A stretch of DNA of 64,000 bases from Cytobacillus sp. IB215665 (GTDB taxonomy: Bacteria; Bacillota; Bacilli; Bacillales; SM2101), in the NCBI RefSeq assembly GCF_033963835.1, contig NZ_JAXBME010000012.1, positions 62,001 through 126,000 of the forward strand, written 5' to 3'. The number at the start of each line of letters is the position of its first letter. The first letter of the stretch is position 1. Under the pieces are notes generated by a model. The model did no database searches and was not told the DNA's origin. It was given only the letters and a program-made list of their open reading frames with translations. The position numbers were made by a program, and so were the translations under genes. Shown one piece after another: positions 18,103 to 28,647 of the stretch.

Positions 18103-19250
18103 AGATGAAAATTGGTATCACTTGTTACCCCTCAGTTGGAGGGTCGGGTGTTATTGCAACTGAGCTAGGAAAAATGTTAGCAGAAAGAGGGCATGAAATT
18201 CATTTTATTTCATCAAGCATGCCATTTAGGCTCAACAAGTTGTATTGTAATATTTATTATCATGAGGTAGAAATCAACCAATATTCTGTTTTTAAATATG
18301 CTCCCTATGACCTTTCATTAGCGTCAAAAATGGCAGAAGTAGCAAAACGTGAACAATTGGATTTATTACATGTTCATTATGCTATACCTCATGCTGTATG
18401 TGCTTATTTAGCTAAGCAAATGGTTGGAGATGAGAAGCTGAAAATTGTAACGACATTACACGGTACTGATATTACAGTTCTTGGCTATGACCCATCATTG
18501 AGTGATATGATAAAATTTGGAATAGAGAATTCAGATGTTGTTACAGCTGTTTCTAATTCACTTGTTGAGCAAACGTATGACTTACTTGATGTTAAGAAAG
18601 AAATTACCACTGTTTATAATTTTGTTGATGAGCGTGTTTATTCTAAAAAAGAAGCCGTCCAAAATTTAAAAGCTGAGTATGGGATAGACGAAGAAGATAA
18701 AGTTATTATCCATGTATCGAATTTTCGTCAGGTAAAAAGAGTCACTGATGTTGTAAAAGCATTCAATATCATTGCAAAACAAGTAAAGTCAAAACTGTTG
18801 CTAATCGGCGATGGCCCTGAGGTGACAGTTGTTTGTAAATTGGTAAACGATTTACAATTAACTGATAAAGTACTTTTTTTAGGTAAACAAGAAAATGTTG
18901 AGGAGTTATACTCAATTAGTGATTTAACACTACTCTTGTCTGAAAAGGAAAGTTTTGGCCTCGTATTACTTGAGGCATTCGCTTGTGGTGTGCCAGGTAT
19001 TGGTACAAATATTGGTGGAATTCCAGAAGTAATCACGCCTGGAGAAAATGGCTACATTAGTCAGGTCGGAGATATAGAAGATGTTGCAAAGAAAGCAGTA
19101 CAAATTCTGACAGATGATCAATTACACAAACAAATGTCTGAAGCAGCTGTTTCAACTGTAAAAGAAAAGTTTCATTCCACAAAAATAGTTGAACAATATG
19201 AACGTTTATATTTTACTTTACTAAACCGTAGTGTTGACATTGTTAAATAA
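18099..19250 (+). CDS. bshA: N-acetyl-alpha-D-glucosaminyl L-malate synthase BshA
   Basis: 383 residues, a GT4-type GT-B glycosyltransferase. The N-terminal half shows [19 protein letters not shown] and HVHYAIPHA; the C-terminal half shows [19 protein letters not shown] and the nucleotide-sugar motif [21 protein letters not shown]. It transfers GlcNAc from UDP-GlcNAc to L-malate, the first step of bacillithiol synthesis. Start overlaps the bshB1 stop (ATGA, 18099), with AGGAG five bases upstream; ATG 18105 is an alternative. It ends the five-gene run; a repeat copy follows before cca. Confidence 0.95.
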   Translation: MKMKIGITCYPSVGGSGVIATELGKMLAERGHEIHFISSSMPFRLNKLYCNIYYHEVEINQYSVFKYAPYDLSLASKMAEVAKREQLDLLHVHYAIPHAVCAYLAKQMVGDEKLKIVTTLHGTDITVLGYDPSLSDMIKFGIENSDVVTAVSNSLVEQTYDLLDVKKEITTVYNFVDERVYSKKEAVQNLKAEYGIDEEDKVIIHVSNFRQVKRVTDVVKAFNIIAKQVKSKLLLIGDGPEVTVVCKLVNDLQLTDKVLFLGKQENVEELYSISDLTLLLSEKESFGLVLLEAFACGVPGIGTNIGGIPEVITPGENGYISQVGDIEDVAKKAVQILTDDQLHKQMSEAAVSTVKEKFHSTKIVEQYERLYFTLLNRSVDIVK

Positions 19251-19285
19251 GATTTTTTTCATGAAACTGCTATGATTTTTTACAA

Positions 19286-19446
19286 AGTCTCTTTTCGTAA
19301 ACTTTGTTTGCGCTTGAGGCTAATTTAGGACAGTAAAAATTTACGCAATTGACTTTATTTAATAAGAAATGTGTGACGAAGGATTTGTTTATAAGTATTT
19401 ATTTCATAATTAAATAAGCAACAGATAACACAATGAAAGTCCATTT
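19286..19446. repeat. Dispersed MITE-like repeat, full-length degenerate copy
   Basis: Left end AGTCTCTTTTCG then TAAACTTTGTTTGC; right end AAGCAACAGATAACACAATG then AAAGTCC. About 160 bp, between bshA and cca, where B. subtilis has a nearly continuous operon. Confidence 0.6.
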
Positions 19447-19593
19447 ATAAAATGCAAAACCTATCTTCAAGTTGAAATGTTGTAATTTATCCTAAACATG
19501 AAGTTACGCTCTAATTTTTTAGTTCAAACTAGTTGAGGAGTTTGATGTTATTAACATATAGAATCATGAAGGTTTAATAAAAGGAGATATCTT

Positions 19594-20808
19594 ATGTTAC
19601 ATGATCCGTTTGAGCTACCAACATATATTATCCAAACAATACAGCAGGCAGGATTCGAAGCATATTTTGTTGGGGGAGCAGTAAGAGATATGTTATTACA
19701 TCGTGAAATAGGTGACGTTGATATTGCAACATCAGCGTTACCTCAACAAGTTATAGAGCTGTTTCCGAAGACAATTGATGTTGGTATCCGCCACGGTACA
19801 GTTGTAATCCTTCATAAAGGTGAATCATTTGAAGTAACTACATTTCGTAATGAAGGGGATTATGAGGAACATCGACGTCCTAAGGACGTTACGTTTATTA
19901 GCTCTCTTTCGGAAGATTTACAGAGGCGTGACTTTACAATTAATGCAATTGCAATGACAGCCTATGGAGACTTAATTGATCCTTTTGATGGTCAAGCTGA
20001 TATACAAAAACAGATGATTCGTTGTGTAGGTGACGCAACAGAACGATTTAATGAAGATGGCTTACGGATGTTACGAGCTATACGCTTTGTTAGTCAACTT
20101 TCCTTTTTCTTAAGTGATGATACGAAAGCTGGTATAAGCCGATGTAACAACATATTAAAACATATTTCTGTTGAAAGAATTACAGCTGAGTTTGAAAAAA
20201 TTATGAGAGGAAATAATAGTCATATAGCTTTTCAATTACTAGCTGAACTTAAAATATATAAATTTTTGCCTCATTGTGCGAATAAACAAAGCGAATTTGA
20301 ACAACTGGCAAAGTATAAATGGCACTTACTTCAAAAAAACGAAGAGTTTTGGACTTTATTCACAATGTTATTAAAAGTGGAAACACCAGGAAATTTTTTA
20401 CGTTCGTGGAAATTGCCAGTAAAAATAATTAGAAGTGTTGAAATAAACATACATTATTATAATATGTTATTAGCATCAGAATGGACAATGACTACACTGT
20501 ATCAATGTGGACTAGAACATGCAGAACAAGTTGAGCGTATAAGAGCTGTTATACATCAAAATGATGGTATAGAAAGGCTGCATAATATAAAAAAAATGTA
20601 CGCTAGTTTACCAATCATTTCTCGAAAGCAGTTAGCAGTTAATGGAAATGACCTGCAAGCTTGGTTTAATAAAAAACCTGGTCCTTGGTTAAAAGAATAT
20701 ATTAACAATATCGAGATGGCAATTGTAAATGGAGAGGTTGAAAATGAGGTAGAGAACATAAAGGAGTGGCTGTTACATTGCAATCTGAAACTAGAAAACA
20801 ATTGTTAG
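19594..20808 (+). CDS. cca: CCA tRNA nucleotidyltransferase
   Basis: 404 residues of the class II nucleotidyltransferase family. The catalytic head has GGAVRDMLL and the paired aspartates in GDVDIAT; motif RRDFTINAIAM and the ERFNEDGLRMLRAIRF neck motif follow. It adds or repairs the 3' CCA of tRNAs. AAAGGAGATATCTT precedes the ATG. The gene overlaps the beginning of birA by about 31 bases, so the two are translationally linked, as in B. subtilis. Confidence 0.96.
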   Translation: MLHDPFELPTYIIQTIQQAGFEAYFVGGAVRDMLLHREIGDVDIATSALPQQVIELFPKTIDVGIRHGTVVILHKGESFEVTTFRNEGDYEEHRRPKDVTFISSLSEDLQRRDFTINAIAMTAYGDLIDPFDGQADIQKQMIRCVGDATERFNEDGLRMLRAIRFVSQLSFFLSDDTKAGISRCNNILKHISVERITAEFEKIMRGNNSHIAFQLLAELKIYKFLPHCANKQSEFEQLAKYKWHLLQKNEEFWTLFTMLLKVETPGNFLRSWKLPVKIIRSVEINIHYYNMLLASEWTMTTLYQCGLEHAEQVERIRAVIHQNDGIERLHNIKKMYASLPIISRKQLAVNGNDLQAWFNKKPGPWLKEYINNIEMAIVNGEVENEVENIKEWLLHCNLKLENNC

Positions 20809-21758
20809 AAGCTTTCACCGGTGCTGGAGATGAATTTATATCAGGGCAAAAAATAAGTGAACTACTTGGTTGCACTCGAACGGCTGTTTGGAAACATATT
20901 GAAGATTTACGTAACGAAGGGTATGAGCTAGAGGCAGTCCGTCGAAAAGGCTACAGAATTACCAAAAAACCTAATAAGATCTCAAGTAACGAAATACAAC
21001 TTGGTTTACAAACAAAAGTAATGGGTAGGAACGTGCAGTTTCATGAGAAAGTTACTTCAACACAAAGGGTTGCTCATACACTTGCACATGAAGGTGTAAA
21101 GGAAGGAACGATCGTTCTAGCTGAAGAGCAAACAGAAGGTCGAGGCAGACTGAATAGATCTTGGTTCTCTCCAGAGGGGACAGGAATTTGGATGAGTTTA
21201 ATAGTCAGACCTAATATTCCTCCTCAACAAGCACCTCAGCTTACATTGCTCACAGCTGTAGCTGTTGCACAAGGTATTGAAGAACTTACTCATTTGTCGC
21301 CTAAAATTAAGTGGCCTAATGATATTTTAGTGAATGGTAAAAAGGTAGTGGGTGTATTAACAGAGCTTCAAGCTGAGCCTGAGTGCATTCATTCTGTTAT
21401 CATTGGTGTTGGAATAAATGTCAATCAACAAACAAGTGATTTTCCAGAAGGGATTGACAAAACTGCCACATCATTAGCGATAGAAACTGGGAACAAACTC
21501 AATCGAGCTGAATTGATTCAACACATCCTATTAAAGTTTGAAAAGTTGTATTTTGAGTATTTAAAACACGGCTTTTTATTCGTTAAGCTGTTATGGGAAA
21601 GTTATGCAGTAAGTATTGGTAAAAATATTGTAGTAACAACGTTAAATGAAACGAAGAAAGGTGAAGCTTTAGGTATTACAGATGAAGGCGTACTAATGAT
21701 GAAGGATGAAATGGATAACATCCATTATATTCATTCAGCTGATATTTCTATTATGTAA
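20778..21758 (+). CDS. birA: Biotin--[acetyl-CoA-carboxylase] ligase / biotin operon repressor
   Basis: 326 residues: an N-terminal winged helix (ISELLGCTRTAVWKHIEDL), the central ligase domain with GRGRLNRSW and KWPNDILVNGKKV, and a small C-terminal SH3-like domain. It makes biotinyl-5'-AMP, biotinylates acetyl-CoA carboxylase and represses biotin genes. The start is a judgement: GTG 20766 is in frame but lies inside AAGGAG, while TTG 20778 is 11 bases beyond it and gives the N-terminus MQSETRKQLLEAF, which aligns with other Bacillus BirA proteins. Overlaps cca. Confidence 0.93.
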   Translation: MQSETRKQLLEAFTGAGDEFISGQKISELLGCTRTAVWKHIEDLRNEGYELEAVRRKGYRITKKPNKISSNEIQLGLQTKVMGRNVQFHEKVTSTQRVAHTLAHEGVKEGTIVLAEEQTEGRGRLNRSWFSPEGTGIWMSLIVRPNIPPQQAPQLTLLTAVAVAQGIEELTHLSPKIKWPNDILVNGKKVVGVLTELQAEPECIHSVIIGVGINVNQQTSDFPEGIDKTATSLAIETGNKLNRAELIQHILLKFEKLYFEYLKHGFLFVKLLWESYAVSIGKNIVVTTLNETKKGEALGITDEGVLMMKDEMDNIHYIHSADISIM

Positions 21759-22182
21759 TATATAAAGGAATTCTTTCGTTTACTTGCTTTTAATTCATAA
21801 ACTTTCGGGTCTGATAAGATGATCATCATTTTATAGATCTACGGGCAAAGGTGTTAAGTTCCTTGTAGTAATGACAACGCTTAAGACTAAAGAAACCTTT
21901 CTTTACACTAAGTACATATTGTAAAGTTTTGCTGGAAAAAAGGACAACAATTCTGTATAATTTTGCTTGAGGGTAGTATCCTGATGAGAACTATACCTTT
22001 TTCAATAAGTTTAAATATGTTTAAAGCTAGTCTGCCTTGATCCAACATATGGACTGGGACAGAGGGATGAAGCAAACCGATGATGTGAATAATATCCTTC
22101 TTTCTCATGCTTTTTGAGACTGGGGGATTTTTTAATACGAACAAGCCGGTTATTCATGCCCTCTAAAAAAGGAGGGAAAAAC
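21759..22182. other. Intergenic region before panB
   Basis: About 420 bases. I see no gene that I can support. A 78-codon frame on the minus strand (21908-22144) lacks a ribosome site. The first 60 bases may hold a degenerate piece of the dispersed repeat (GGAATTCTTTCG). The panB ribosome site AAAAAAGGAGGG ends the region. Confidence 0.3.
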
Positions 22183-23022
22183 GTGAAACAAGTACCAAAT
22201 TTTTCACAAATGAAGCAAGAGAATGATCCGATTATTATGTTAACAGCATATGATTATCCATCAGCTAAGCACGCTGAGGAAGCAAACGTTGACATGATTT
22301 TAGTAGGAGATTCTTTAGGTATGGTTGTTTTAGGTTATGAATCAACGATACCAGTGACAGTTGATGATATGGTCCATCATACGAAAGCAGTTAAGCGTGG
22401 TGCACAAGATACTTTTATCGTTACGGATATGCCATTCATGTCATATCAAATCTCGAAAGAGGAAACGCTAAGAAATGCCCAACGAATTATTCAGGAAGCT
22501 GGAGCTCATGCTGTTAAGGTTGAGGGAGCAGGTGATGTACTTGATATGATGAAAATTTTAACATCAAGTAATATTCCTGTAGTAGCTCATTTGGGATTGA
22601 CTCCTCAATCTGTAGGTATTTTAGGCGGATATAAAGTGCAAGGGAAGGATCATCAGGCAGCTAAACAACTACTTGAAGATGCTAAAAGCTGTGAAGAAGC
22701 TGGTGCAATCGCATTAGTGCTTGAATGTATTCCTACTCAATTGGCAGAGCAAGTAACGAAGGTAATAAACATACCGACAATAGGTATTGGTGCAGGAAGA
22801 ACGACAGATGGACAGGTACTTGTTTATCATGATGTGATCGGTTATGGAGTTGAAAGAGTACCAAAGTTTGTAAAGCAGTATACAACGGTTAATAATGACA
22901 TAAAAACAGCTTTAGAAGGTTTTGTTGCAGAAGTGAAAGATCGTAAGTTCCCAGAGAAAGGGCATTCTTTTCATATGAAAGAAGAAGAACTGGAAGCACT
23001 TTACGGGGGAGCTAAAGCATGA
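22183..23022 (+). CDS. panB: 3-methyl-2-oxobutanoate hydroxymethyltransferase
   Basis: 279 residues, the family length. [25 protein letters not shown] (metal and substrate binding), [25 protein letters not shown] and LECIP are all recognisable. It adds a hydroxymethyl group from methylene-tetrahydrofolate to 2-oxoisovalerate, first step of pantothenate synthesis. The frame is open 23 codons further upstream, but AAAAAAGGAGGG sits 6 bases before GTG 22183 and this start gives the family N-terminus ([11 protein letters not shown]). First gene of panBCD; stop overlaps panC. Confidence 0.96.
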   Translation: MKQVPNFSQMKQENDPIIMLTAYDYPSAKHAEEANVDMILVGDSLGMVVLGYESTIPVTVDDMVHHTKAVKRGAQDTFIVTDMPFMSYQISKEETLRNAQRIIQEAGAHAVKVEGAGDVLDMMKILTSSNIPVVAHLGLTPQSVGILGGYKVQGKDHQAAKQLLEDAKSCEEAGAIALVLECIPTQLAEQVTKVINIPTIGIGAGRTTDGQVLVYHDVIGYGVERVPKFVKQYTTVNNDIKTALEGFVAEVKDRKFPEKGHSFHMKEEELEALYGGAKA

Positions 23023-23876
23023 TCGTCATTAGCAAAATATTAGATATGCAAACAATGATTAAAGAGTATCGGCAAAAAGGCATGAGTATAGGTTTTGTGC
23101 CAACGATGGGATTTTTACACGAAGGACATATCTCTTTAATGAAACATGCTCGTCCCCAAAATGATATTGTTGTGGCTAGCATTTTTGTAAACCCTTTGCA
23201 ATTTGGTCCAAATGAAGATTTTGATTCATATCCACGTGATATAGATAGAGATGAAAAAATGGCAAGTGATGCGCAAGTTGACATATTGTTTTATCCTGAT
23301 GTTCATGAAATGTATAATTCAGCAATGTCAACTACTGTCGTTGTGAACGATCGTGTCAATGTTCTTTGTGGAAAATCGAGACCTGGACATTTTGATGGAG
23401 TGGCAACTGTCTTAACAAAATTATTTAATATTGTGAGCCCTGATAATGTATACTTCGGTATGAAAGATGCTCAACAGGTTGCTGTTGTTGATGGTTTAAT
23501 TAAAGATTTTAACTTTCCAATTAACATAGTTCCCATTGAAACTGTTCGAGAAGCAAACGGTTTAGCAAAAAGTTCTCGAAATGTCAGGCTAACTAATATA
23601 GAGAGACAACAAGCACCATATTTATATAAAAGCTTACAACTAGCTAAAGAACGAATTAAGCTAGGTGAAAAAGACCCAAATACAATTATTGCCTTAATTA
23701 CTGATTATATTGACACACATACTGATGGAAATATTGATTATGTAGAATTGTATTCCTATCCTAAATTAACTGCCTTATCTAAAATTAGTGGCAACATCAT
23801 TATAGCAATCGCAGTTAAGTTTACAGAGGTAAGGTTGATTGATAATATTACTATGGAAGTTTGTAAGGAGGAATAA
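23019..23876 (+). CDS. panC: Pantothenate synthetase
   Basis: 285 residues. The nucleotidyltransferase motif [14 protein letters not shown] (HxGH type), [30 protein letters not shown] and the KSSRN loop (KMSKS equivalent) are present. It condenses pantoate with beta-alanine using ATP. The ATG overlaps the panB stop by four bases (ATGA). panD follows after two bases and supplies the beta-alanine. Confidence 0.96.
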   Translation: MIVISKILDMQTMIKEYRQKGMSIGFVPTMGFLHEGHISLMKHARPQNDIVVASIFVNPLQFGPNEDFDSYPRDIDRDEKMASDAQVDILFYPDVHEMYNSAMSTTVVVNDRVNVLCGKSRPGHFDGVATVLTKLFNIVSPDNVYFGMKDAQQVAVVDGLIKDFNFPINIVPIETVREANGLAKSSRNVRLTNIERQQAPYLYKSLQLAKERIKLGEKDPNTIIALITDYIDTHTDGNIDYVELYSYPKLTALSKISGNIIIAIAVKFTEVRLIDNITMEVCKEE

Positions 23877-23878
23877 CA

Positions 23879-24262
23879 ATGTACCGTACAATGATGAATG
23901 CAAAAATACATCGCGCCCGAGTAACAGAGGCAAACTTAAATTATGTTGGAAGTATAACAATTGATCAAGACATTCTTGACGCAGTTGGTATGATTGCAAA
24001 TGAAAAAGTTCAAATTGTTAATAATAATAATGGAGCTAGAATAGAAACATATATTATTCCAGGTGAAAGAGGTAGTGGAGTTATATGTTTAAATGGTGCT
24101 GCGGCTAGGCTTGTACAGCAAGATGATATCGTTATTATAATTTCGTATAAATTGATCAATGAGGCTGATTTATCAGAACATCAACCAAAAATTGCAATTA
24201 TGGATGAAAATAATCAGATAACTGAACTTATAGGCAAAGAGCCAGCAAGAACAGTTATGTAA
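23879..24262 (+). CDS. panD: Aspartate 1-decarboxylase proenzyme
   Basis: 127 residues, the family length. Starts [20 protein letters not shown]; the self-cleavage site is Gly-Ser in YVGSITID at residues 24-25, which creates the pyruvoyl group on the serine. The catalytic NGAAARL segment is present. Converts aspartate to beta-alanine for PanC. AGGAGGAATAACA precedes the ATG. Last gene of panBCD; a short terminator follows. Confidence 0.97.
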   Translation: MYRTMMNAKIHRARVTEANLNYVGSITIDQDILDAVGMIANEKVQIVNNNNGARIETYIIPGERGSGVICLNGAAARLVQQDDIVIIISYKLINEADLSEHQPKIAIMDENNQITELIGKEPARTVM

Positions 24263-24266
24263 GTAT

Positions 24267-24293
24267 AAAAGCCCTCTATTGATGAGGGTTTTC
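24267..24293 (+). terminator. Terminator of panBCD
   Basis: AAAA-GCCCTC (to 24276), loop TATTGAT, GAGGGT-TTT (24284 onward): six pairs, with the A/T tracts extending the stem, and a T tail. Confidence 0.75.
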
Positions 24294-24355
24294 ATGTATA
24301 AGTAAGTTTTTGTTCAAAGAGGTGACCACCCTTGAACAATATTGAGGTGTTATAG

Positions 24356-27154
24356 ATGTACTCTCGTTTTGTAGTCATAGATATAGAAACAACTGGAAAT
24401 GCAGTTAAAAGTAATGACAAAATTATTCAAATTGCGGCTGTGGTCATTGAAGATGGACAAATCATTGACCGCTTTTCCAGTTTTGTAAATCCCAATCGTG
24501 AAATTCCTACTTTTATAAGTGAACTTACTGGTATTACTAATTTAATGGTAAAAGATGCTCCAACGTTCTCCAAGATAGCACCTATAATTATTAAGATGCT
24601 TGAAAATTCTTATTTTGTAGCTCACAATGTTCCGTTTGATTTAACGTTTTTGCAAGAAGAAATGAAGTCACATGGGTTTAGTGAACTAACTAATCCATCC
24701 TTAGATACTGTTGAGTTAGCTAGGATATTGTATCCAACTAAAGATAGTTACAAATTGTCAGATCTTTCAGCTGATTTTGTAGTTGAACATCTGCAGCCTC
24801 ATCGTGCTGACAGCGACGCTGAAGTGACAGCTATGCTGTTTTTGGAACTAATTCATAAATTAAACTCCCTGCCGTTAGTGACATTAGAAGCGTTAAAAAA
24901 GCATGCTGTTTATTTGAAAAGTGATGTTATTGGAATTATTGCACATGTGATAGAACATAATCATTTGCTAGGAGAAGAAGTACAGACGGGTCTGACTATC
25001 GTTCGGGGGCTTGCGATAAGAACGCATAGTAATTTGAATCGGAGTGACAACCTACAACAACAAGCATTTGGACAATTAAAAAATGATCTTCCATCATTAT
25101 TGAAGAAGCATATTGTAAATTTCGAGCTTCGTGAAGGTCAACTACATATGATGGATGTTGTTGATAAAGCATTACAAACGAATCAACATGCCATCATTGA
25201 AGCTGGAACGGGCTCTGGCAAAACACTTGCATATTTACTACCTGCAGCTCTTTTTGCCATAACTAAAAATAAGCCAATTATTATAAGTACGTATACCGTC
25301 CAACTTCAAGAGCAGCTAGTTGACAATGAAATAAAGATATTGAGGGACATGTTAGATGTGCCACTGAAAATAGCTGTATTAAAAGGTAAACGACATTATA
25401 TGAATTTGTGGAAATTTGAACGCAGTTTAGCATATTTGGATAGTAATTATGATGTGATTTTGACAAAATGTCAAATACTTGTTTGGTTGTTAGAAACGAC
25501 AACAGGTGATGTAGATGAACTGAATCTTACCTCTGGTGGTTTGTTATTTTGGGACGAAATAAATGAAAATTCGCATACATTGTTGAACAATAACAATCCT
25601 TGGAAGTCTTATGAATTTTATCATAAAGCACGAAATGAAGCTCACCAGGCAGATGTTATAATAACAAATCACTCGCTATTATTGACGGATTTACAAGCTG
25701 AACAAAGTTCTTTATTACCAGACTATGATGTGGCAATTATCGATGAGGCACATCAATTAGAGCGGATTGCTAGTGAATGTTTTGGAGATTATATTAATTA
25801 TAATTACTTCGTCTTTTTATTTGCAAAGATTGGCTCACTTGACCAACCTAGCCTACTTTCGAACGCTTTTCACGTATTTAGCGACAAACATTTAAGCGTA
25901 GATTCATTTCGGATTATCGATCATCTAATTAAAAACCTAAAGGCTGAAGTTGATGATTTATTTAGAATGCTACGAGCAATCATCCTTAAAAATAACAACG
26001 ATGGTCAAGCGTATCGTTCACAATATAGATTTAATGTTAGTGCAGAATATGGAAGAGAGTGGAAAGCGTCACTTGAGTTGGTCAGGAGAGTAAGGATGCA
26101 AATGATTGAGCTTGTGAGTACAATGCAAACTCAATATATAGCAATTAAATCCATTGAACACAAGTTATCTGTCCATGATAAACGTGAAATCGATTTATTC
26201 TTTTCTTTTATAGAAAAATTTAATCATACTCAACAAGTATTAGAATCAATACTATTAGTTGATAATCAAGAGTCAGTTTCATGGATGGAGACAGATACAA
26301 AAGGGGCTCAAAACGCGGTAAAGCTATATACACAGCCAATTGATGTTTCAGATCTATTAGCTGATGAGTTTTTTTCTAAAAAGCACAGCGTAATTTTAAC
26401 ATCAGCTACTTTAAATGGCCATGAGTCCTTTAAGCATATAATTAACCAACTTGGCCTTGAGGACTTTTATCCGTTAACTGAATTTGTACCATCGCCTTTT
26501 GCATATGAGAAGCAAGCTCTACTATGCATACCAAATGATGTTCCGCTTATTAAAGAGACTTCTATAGAAGATTATATAGCTAACATTGCAAATCATATTG
26601 TAGCAATTGCGAACAAATTACAAGGTAGAATGTTACTGTTATTTACTTCTTATGACATGGTTAGAGAAATGTATAGCCAACTGAAGGTGAAAACTGAATT
26701 AGATGACTTTGTCATTTTAGCACAAGGTTCTAGCAGTTCTAGCCGGTCAAAGCTTTCCAAAACGTTTCAAGAAATATCCAAATCAATTTTACTTGGTACA
26801 TCAAGTTTTTGGGAAGGGGTTGATTTAGTAGGAGAACAGTTAGCTAGCGTTGGTATCATAAGACTACCTTTTTCATCACCTGATGATCCCATTTCAGCAG
26901 CAAAAAATGAAAAAATACGTATTAATGGTGGTAATCCGTTTACAGAATTAGCATTGCCAGATGCTATTTTCCGCTTCAAACAGGGGGTTGGAAGATTAAT
27001 AAGACATAAAAGCGATAAAGGGATAATATTTGTGTTTGATCGCCGTCTTACAACAACATCCTATGGTAAACAATTTTTAGCAGCTGTACCAACAATCCCA
27101 GTTATTGAAGATTCAATTGATCGGTTACTTTATATAATTGAAGAGTGGCATTAG
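24356..27154 (+). CDS. dinG: ATP-dependent helicase DinG with N-terminal 3'-5' exonuclease
   Basis: 932 residues, as in B. subtilis DinG. The N-terminal 170 residues form a DEDDh exonuclease (VIDIETTGNA, AHNVPFDLTF, HRADSDAEVTA). The rest is an XPD-like superfamily 2 helicase: Walker A EAGTGSGKT at about residue 282, DEAH in AIIDEAHQLE, SATL, and the arginine-finger motif FRFKQGVGRLIRH near the C-terminus. The Fe-S cysteine cluster of proteobacterial DinG is not evident, as expected for the Firmicute exonuclease-fusion type. Acts in nucleic-acid repair. The ATG at 24356 follows AATTGAGGTGTTATAG. Confidence 0.95.
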   Translation: MYSRFVVIDIETTGNAVKSNDKIIQIAAVVIEDGQIIDRFSSFVNPNREIPTFISELTGITNLMVKDAPTFSKIAPIIIKMLENSYFVAHNVPFDLTFLQEEMKSHGFSELTNPSLDTVELARILYPTKDSYKLSDLSADFVVEHLQPHRADSDAEVTAMLFLELIHKLNSLPLVTLEALKKHAVYLKSDVIGIIAHVIEHNHLLGEEVQTGLTIVRGLAIRTHSNLNRSDNLQQQAFGQLKNDLPSLLKKHIVNFELREGQLHMMDVVDKALQTNQHAIIEAGTGSGKTLAYLLPAALFAITKNKPIIISTYTVQLQEQLVDNEIKILRDMLDVPLKIAVLKGKRHYMNLWKFERSLAYLDSNYDVILTKCQILVWLLETTTGDVDELNLTSGGLLFWDEINENSHTLLNNNNPWKSYEFYHKARNEAHQADVIITNHSLLLTDLQAEQSSLLPDYDVAIIDEAHQLERIASECFGDYINYNYFVFLFAKIGSLDQPSLLSNAFHVFSDKHLSVDSFRIIDHLIKNLKAEVDDLFRMLRAIILKNNNDGQAYRSQYRFNVSAEYGREWKASLELVRRVRMQMIELVSTMQTQYIAIKSIEHKLSVHDKREIDLFFSFIEKFNHTQQVLESILLVDNQESVSWMETDTKGAQNAVKLYTQPIDVSDLLADEFFSKKHSVILTSATLNGHESFKHIINQLGLEDFYPLTEFVPSPFAYEKQALLCIPNDVPLIKETSIEDYIANIANHIVAIANKLQGRMLLLFTSYDMVREMYSQLKVKTELDDFVILAQGSSSSSRSKLSKTFQEISKSILLGTSSFWEGVDLVGEQLASVGIIRLPFSSPDDPISAAKNEKIRINGGNPFTELALPDAIFRFKQGVGRLIRHKSDKGIIFVFDRRLTTTSYGKQFLAAVPTIPVIEDSIDRLLYIIEEWH

Positions 27155-27181
27155 GATAGCTGTAGTTGTGGAGGGATAGTA

Positions 27182-28024
27182 GTGTTACACTTTTCTAAAT
27201 GTTTGACAATTTGGTTCGGGTTGTCCTTTATAGGAAATTTGTTGCAACCACAGCAGCCGGTTGATATAGCAAAAGTGAATTTAAAGCTAACACAGGACGA
27301 TATTGCAATCACTTTTTTTGACCTGTCATCTGGAGAAGCCACACTCATTCAAGATGCTAAAGGCAATACGATTTTGATTAATTGTGGTGGTCCAAGAACC
27401 CAGAGTGAAATGGAAATGATGTTTCAATTGTATGATATTAAGAAGCTTGACACGGTCATTATTACAAAAGATGATATTCAATACGATACGAATATTGATT
27501 GGATTATACAAAATATCCCAGTCGAGAAAGTTGTGTTAGCTTCTAATAACGAACACCCCTATCCATTTTTAGAGGATATAAAAATAGAAAAGTGGAAAAA
27601 TCAAGATGCTTATCAAGTATTCAATAATGTCGAAATTAAGGTTGAAAATGAAAATATAGGACAGACAGATGGCGCTCTCGATTTATCAATATTTCTTAAA
27701 AGCCACCACATTTTGTATATGACAAATGCAGGAAAATCAATTGAGGAAAAATTGTTAGCACAACTGGAAACAGAAGTCGATATTTTAAAGGTTGGTGACT
27801 TTGGAGCTGAAGGTGGTACAACTTCATTTTTTTTAGAAAAAATTGACCCGAAAGTTGCCATCATTTTTCAGAACAAAAATAACAAGCCAAATCAGGAAGT
27901 GCTGGAAAGGTTATATGATTCTTGGATCGATATTTATTTAACGAAACAAGTCGGGAATATTTCCATTAAATATAGTGATGATCAATATGAAATTATTCCA
28001 ATTGAAGTGAATAAGCAGGAATAA
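27182..28024 (+). CDS. MBL-fold protein resembling the ComEC C-terminal domain, apparently lacking metal ligands
   Basis: 280 residues with a short hydrophobic N-terminus (CLTIWFGLSFIGNLL), possibly a signal or anchor. The body follows the metallo-beta-lactamase layout of ComEC C-terminal domains: ITFFDLSSGEATLIQDAKGNTILINCG is the first strand pair, then LDTVIITKDDIQYDTNIDW where active members have the HxHxDH motif, and ILYMTNAGKSIEEKLL where they have a GD ligand. None of the histidines is present, so it is likely not a metallohydrolase. GGAGGGATAGTA precedes GTG 27182. It lies 27 bases after dinG, at a place where B. subtilis goes straight to ypmA. Confidence 0.65.
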   Translation: MLHFSKCLTIWFGLSFIGNLLQPQQPVDIAKVNLKLTQDDIAITFFDLSSGEATLIQDAKGNTILINCGGPRTQSEMEMMFQLYDIKKLDTVIITKDDIQYDTNIDWIIQNIPVEKVVLASNNEHPYPFLEDIKIEKWKNQDAYQVFNNVEIKVENENIGQTDGALDLSIFLKSHHILYMTNAGKSIEEKLLAQLETEVDILKVGDFGAEGGTTSFFLEKIDPKVAIIFQNKNNKPNQEVLERLYDSWIDIYLTKQVGNISIKYSDDQYEIIPIEVNKQE

Positions 28025-28154
28025 AACTGTGTTAAATACACGGTGTTTCGTATTGATTTTTTTCTATCGTTCTTGACATTCTTCACCGAAGATAAACATA
28101 TAAAACCACTTTTTACAATACTAATTTGGTAACAATATCAACAATGCTTCCGAC

Positions 28155-28260
28155 AGTCTGTAGGCACATTAGTTGTTGCTTTTCGCAAAAATTTTTCTCT
28201 GTACACTATAAAAATTCTACATACACATCAGTTACTGAAGCAACAAAATTCACGTAAAGA
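28155..28260. repeat. Dispersed repeat copy (first of two in tandem)
   Basis: AGTCTGTAGGCACATTAGTT then GTTGCTTTTCG at the left; GAAGCAACAAAATTCACGTA then AAGA at the right. About 106 bp, followed 72 bp later by a better copy. Confidence 0.5.
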
Positions 28261-28332
28261 TTGGAAATAAAAAACCTGTAACATCATATGTGTACAGGTC
28301 AACGGTGTGGGATAGGGTGTATTTTTTATAAA

Positions 28333-28476
28333 AAGGCTGTTATTCGCATTTGATTGTTGCTTTTCGTACTAAGAAATAAGTACGTATAAACCAAGTGTTA
28401 GTAGGTCAATTGTAGATATTTATTTGTTGCTGGTCGAAGTTAAGCTCATTTCAACAAAGTTTCCGAAAAGAGCCTT
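28333..28476. repeat. Dispersed MITE-like repeat, best-preserved copy
   Basis: Left end AAGGCTGTTATTCGCATTTG then ATTGTTGCTTTTCGTAC, followed by TAAGAAATAAGTACG; right end CAACAAAGTTTCCGAAAAGAGCCTT-type at 28476. 144 bp with imperfect terminal inverted repeats. Used as the reference copy for the family. Confidence 0.8.
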
Positions 28477-28647
28477 ATAAAAAGAGCTGTGGAACCCTCT
28501 TATCATATTTGTTATCAATTTATTGAATACAGCTGTTATAATTGATATTGATTACTCTCACTTACTTTGTGAGTACTTTTATTTTTACCTTAGTTCCTAA
28601 CAATATAAGTAACAAAATTTGTTCACAAAATAGGAGGACTCTATTGC

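Noticed and set aside
21908-22144. 78-codon frame on the minus strand upstream of panB
   Set aside because: No ribosome site, no recognisable motif, and it overlaps the panB leader; left as intergenic.
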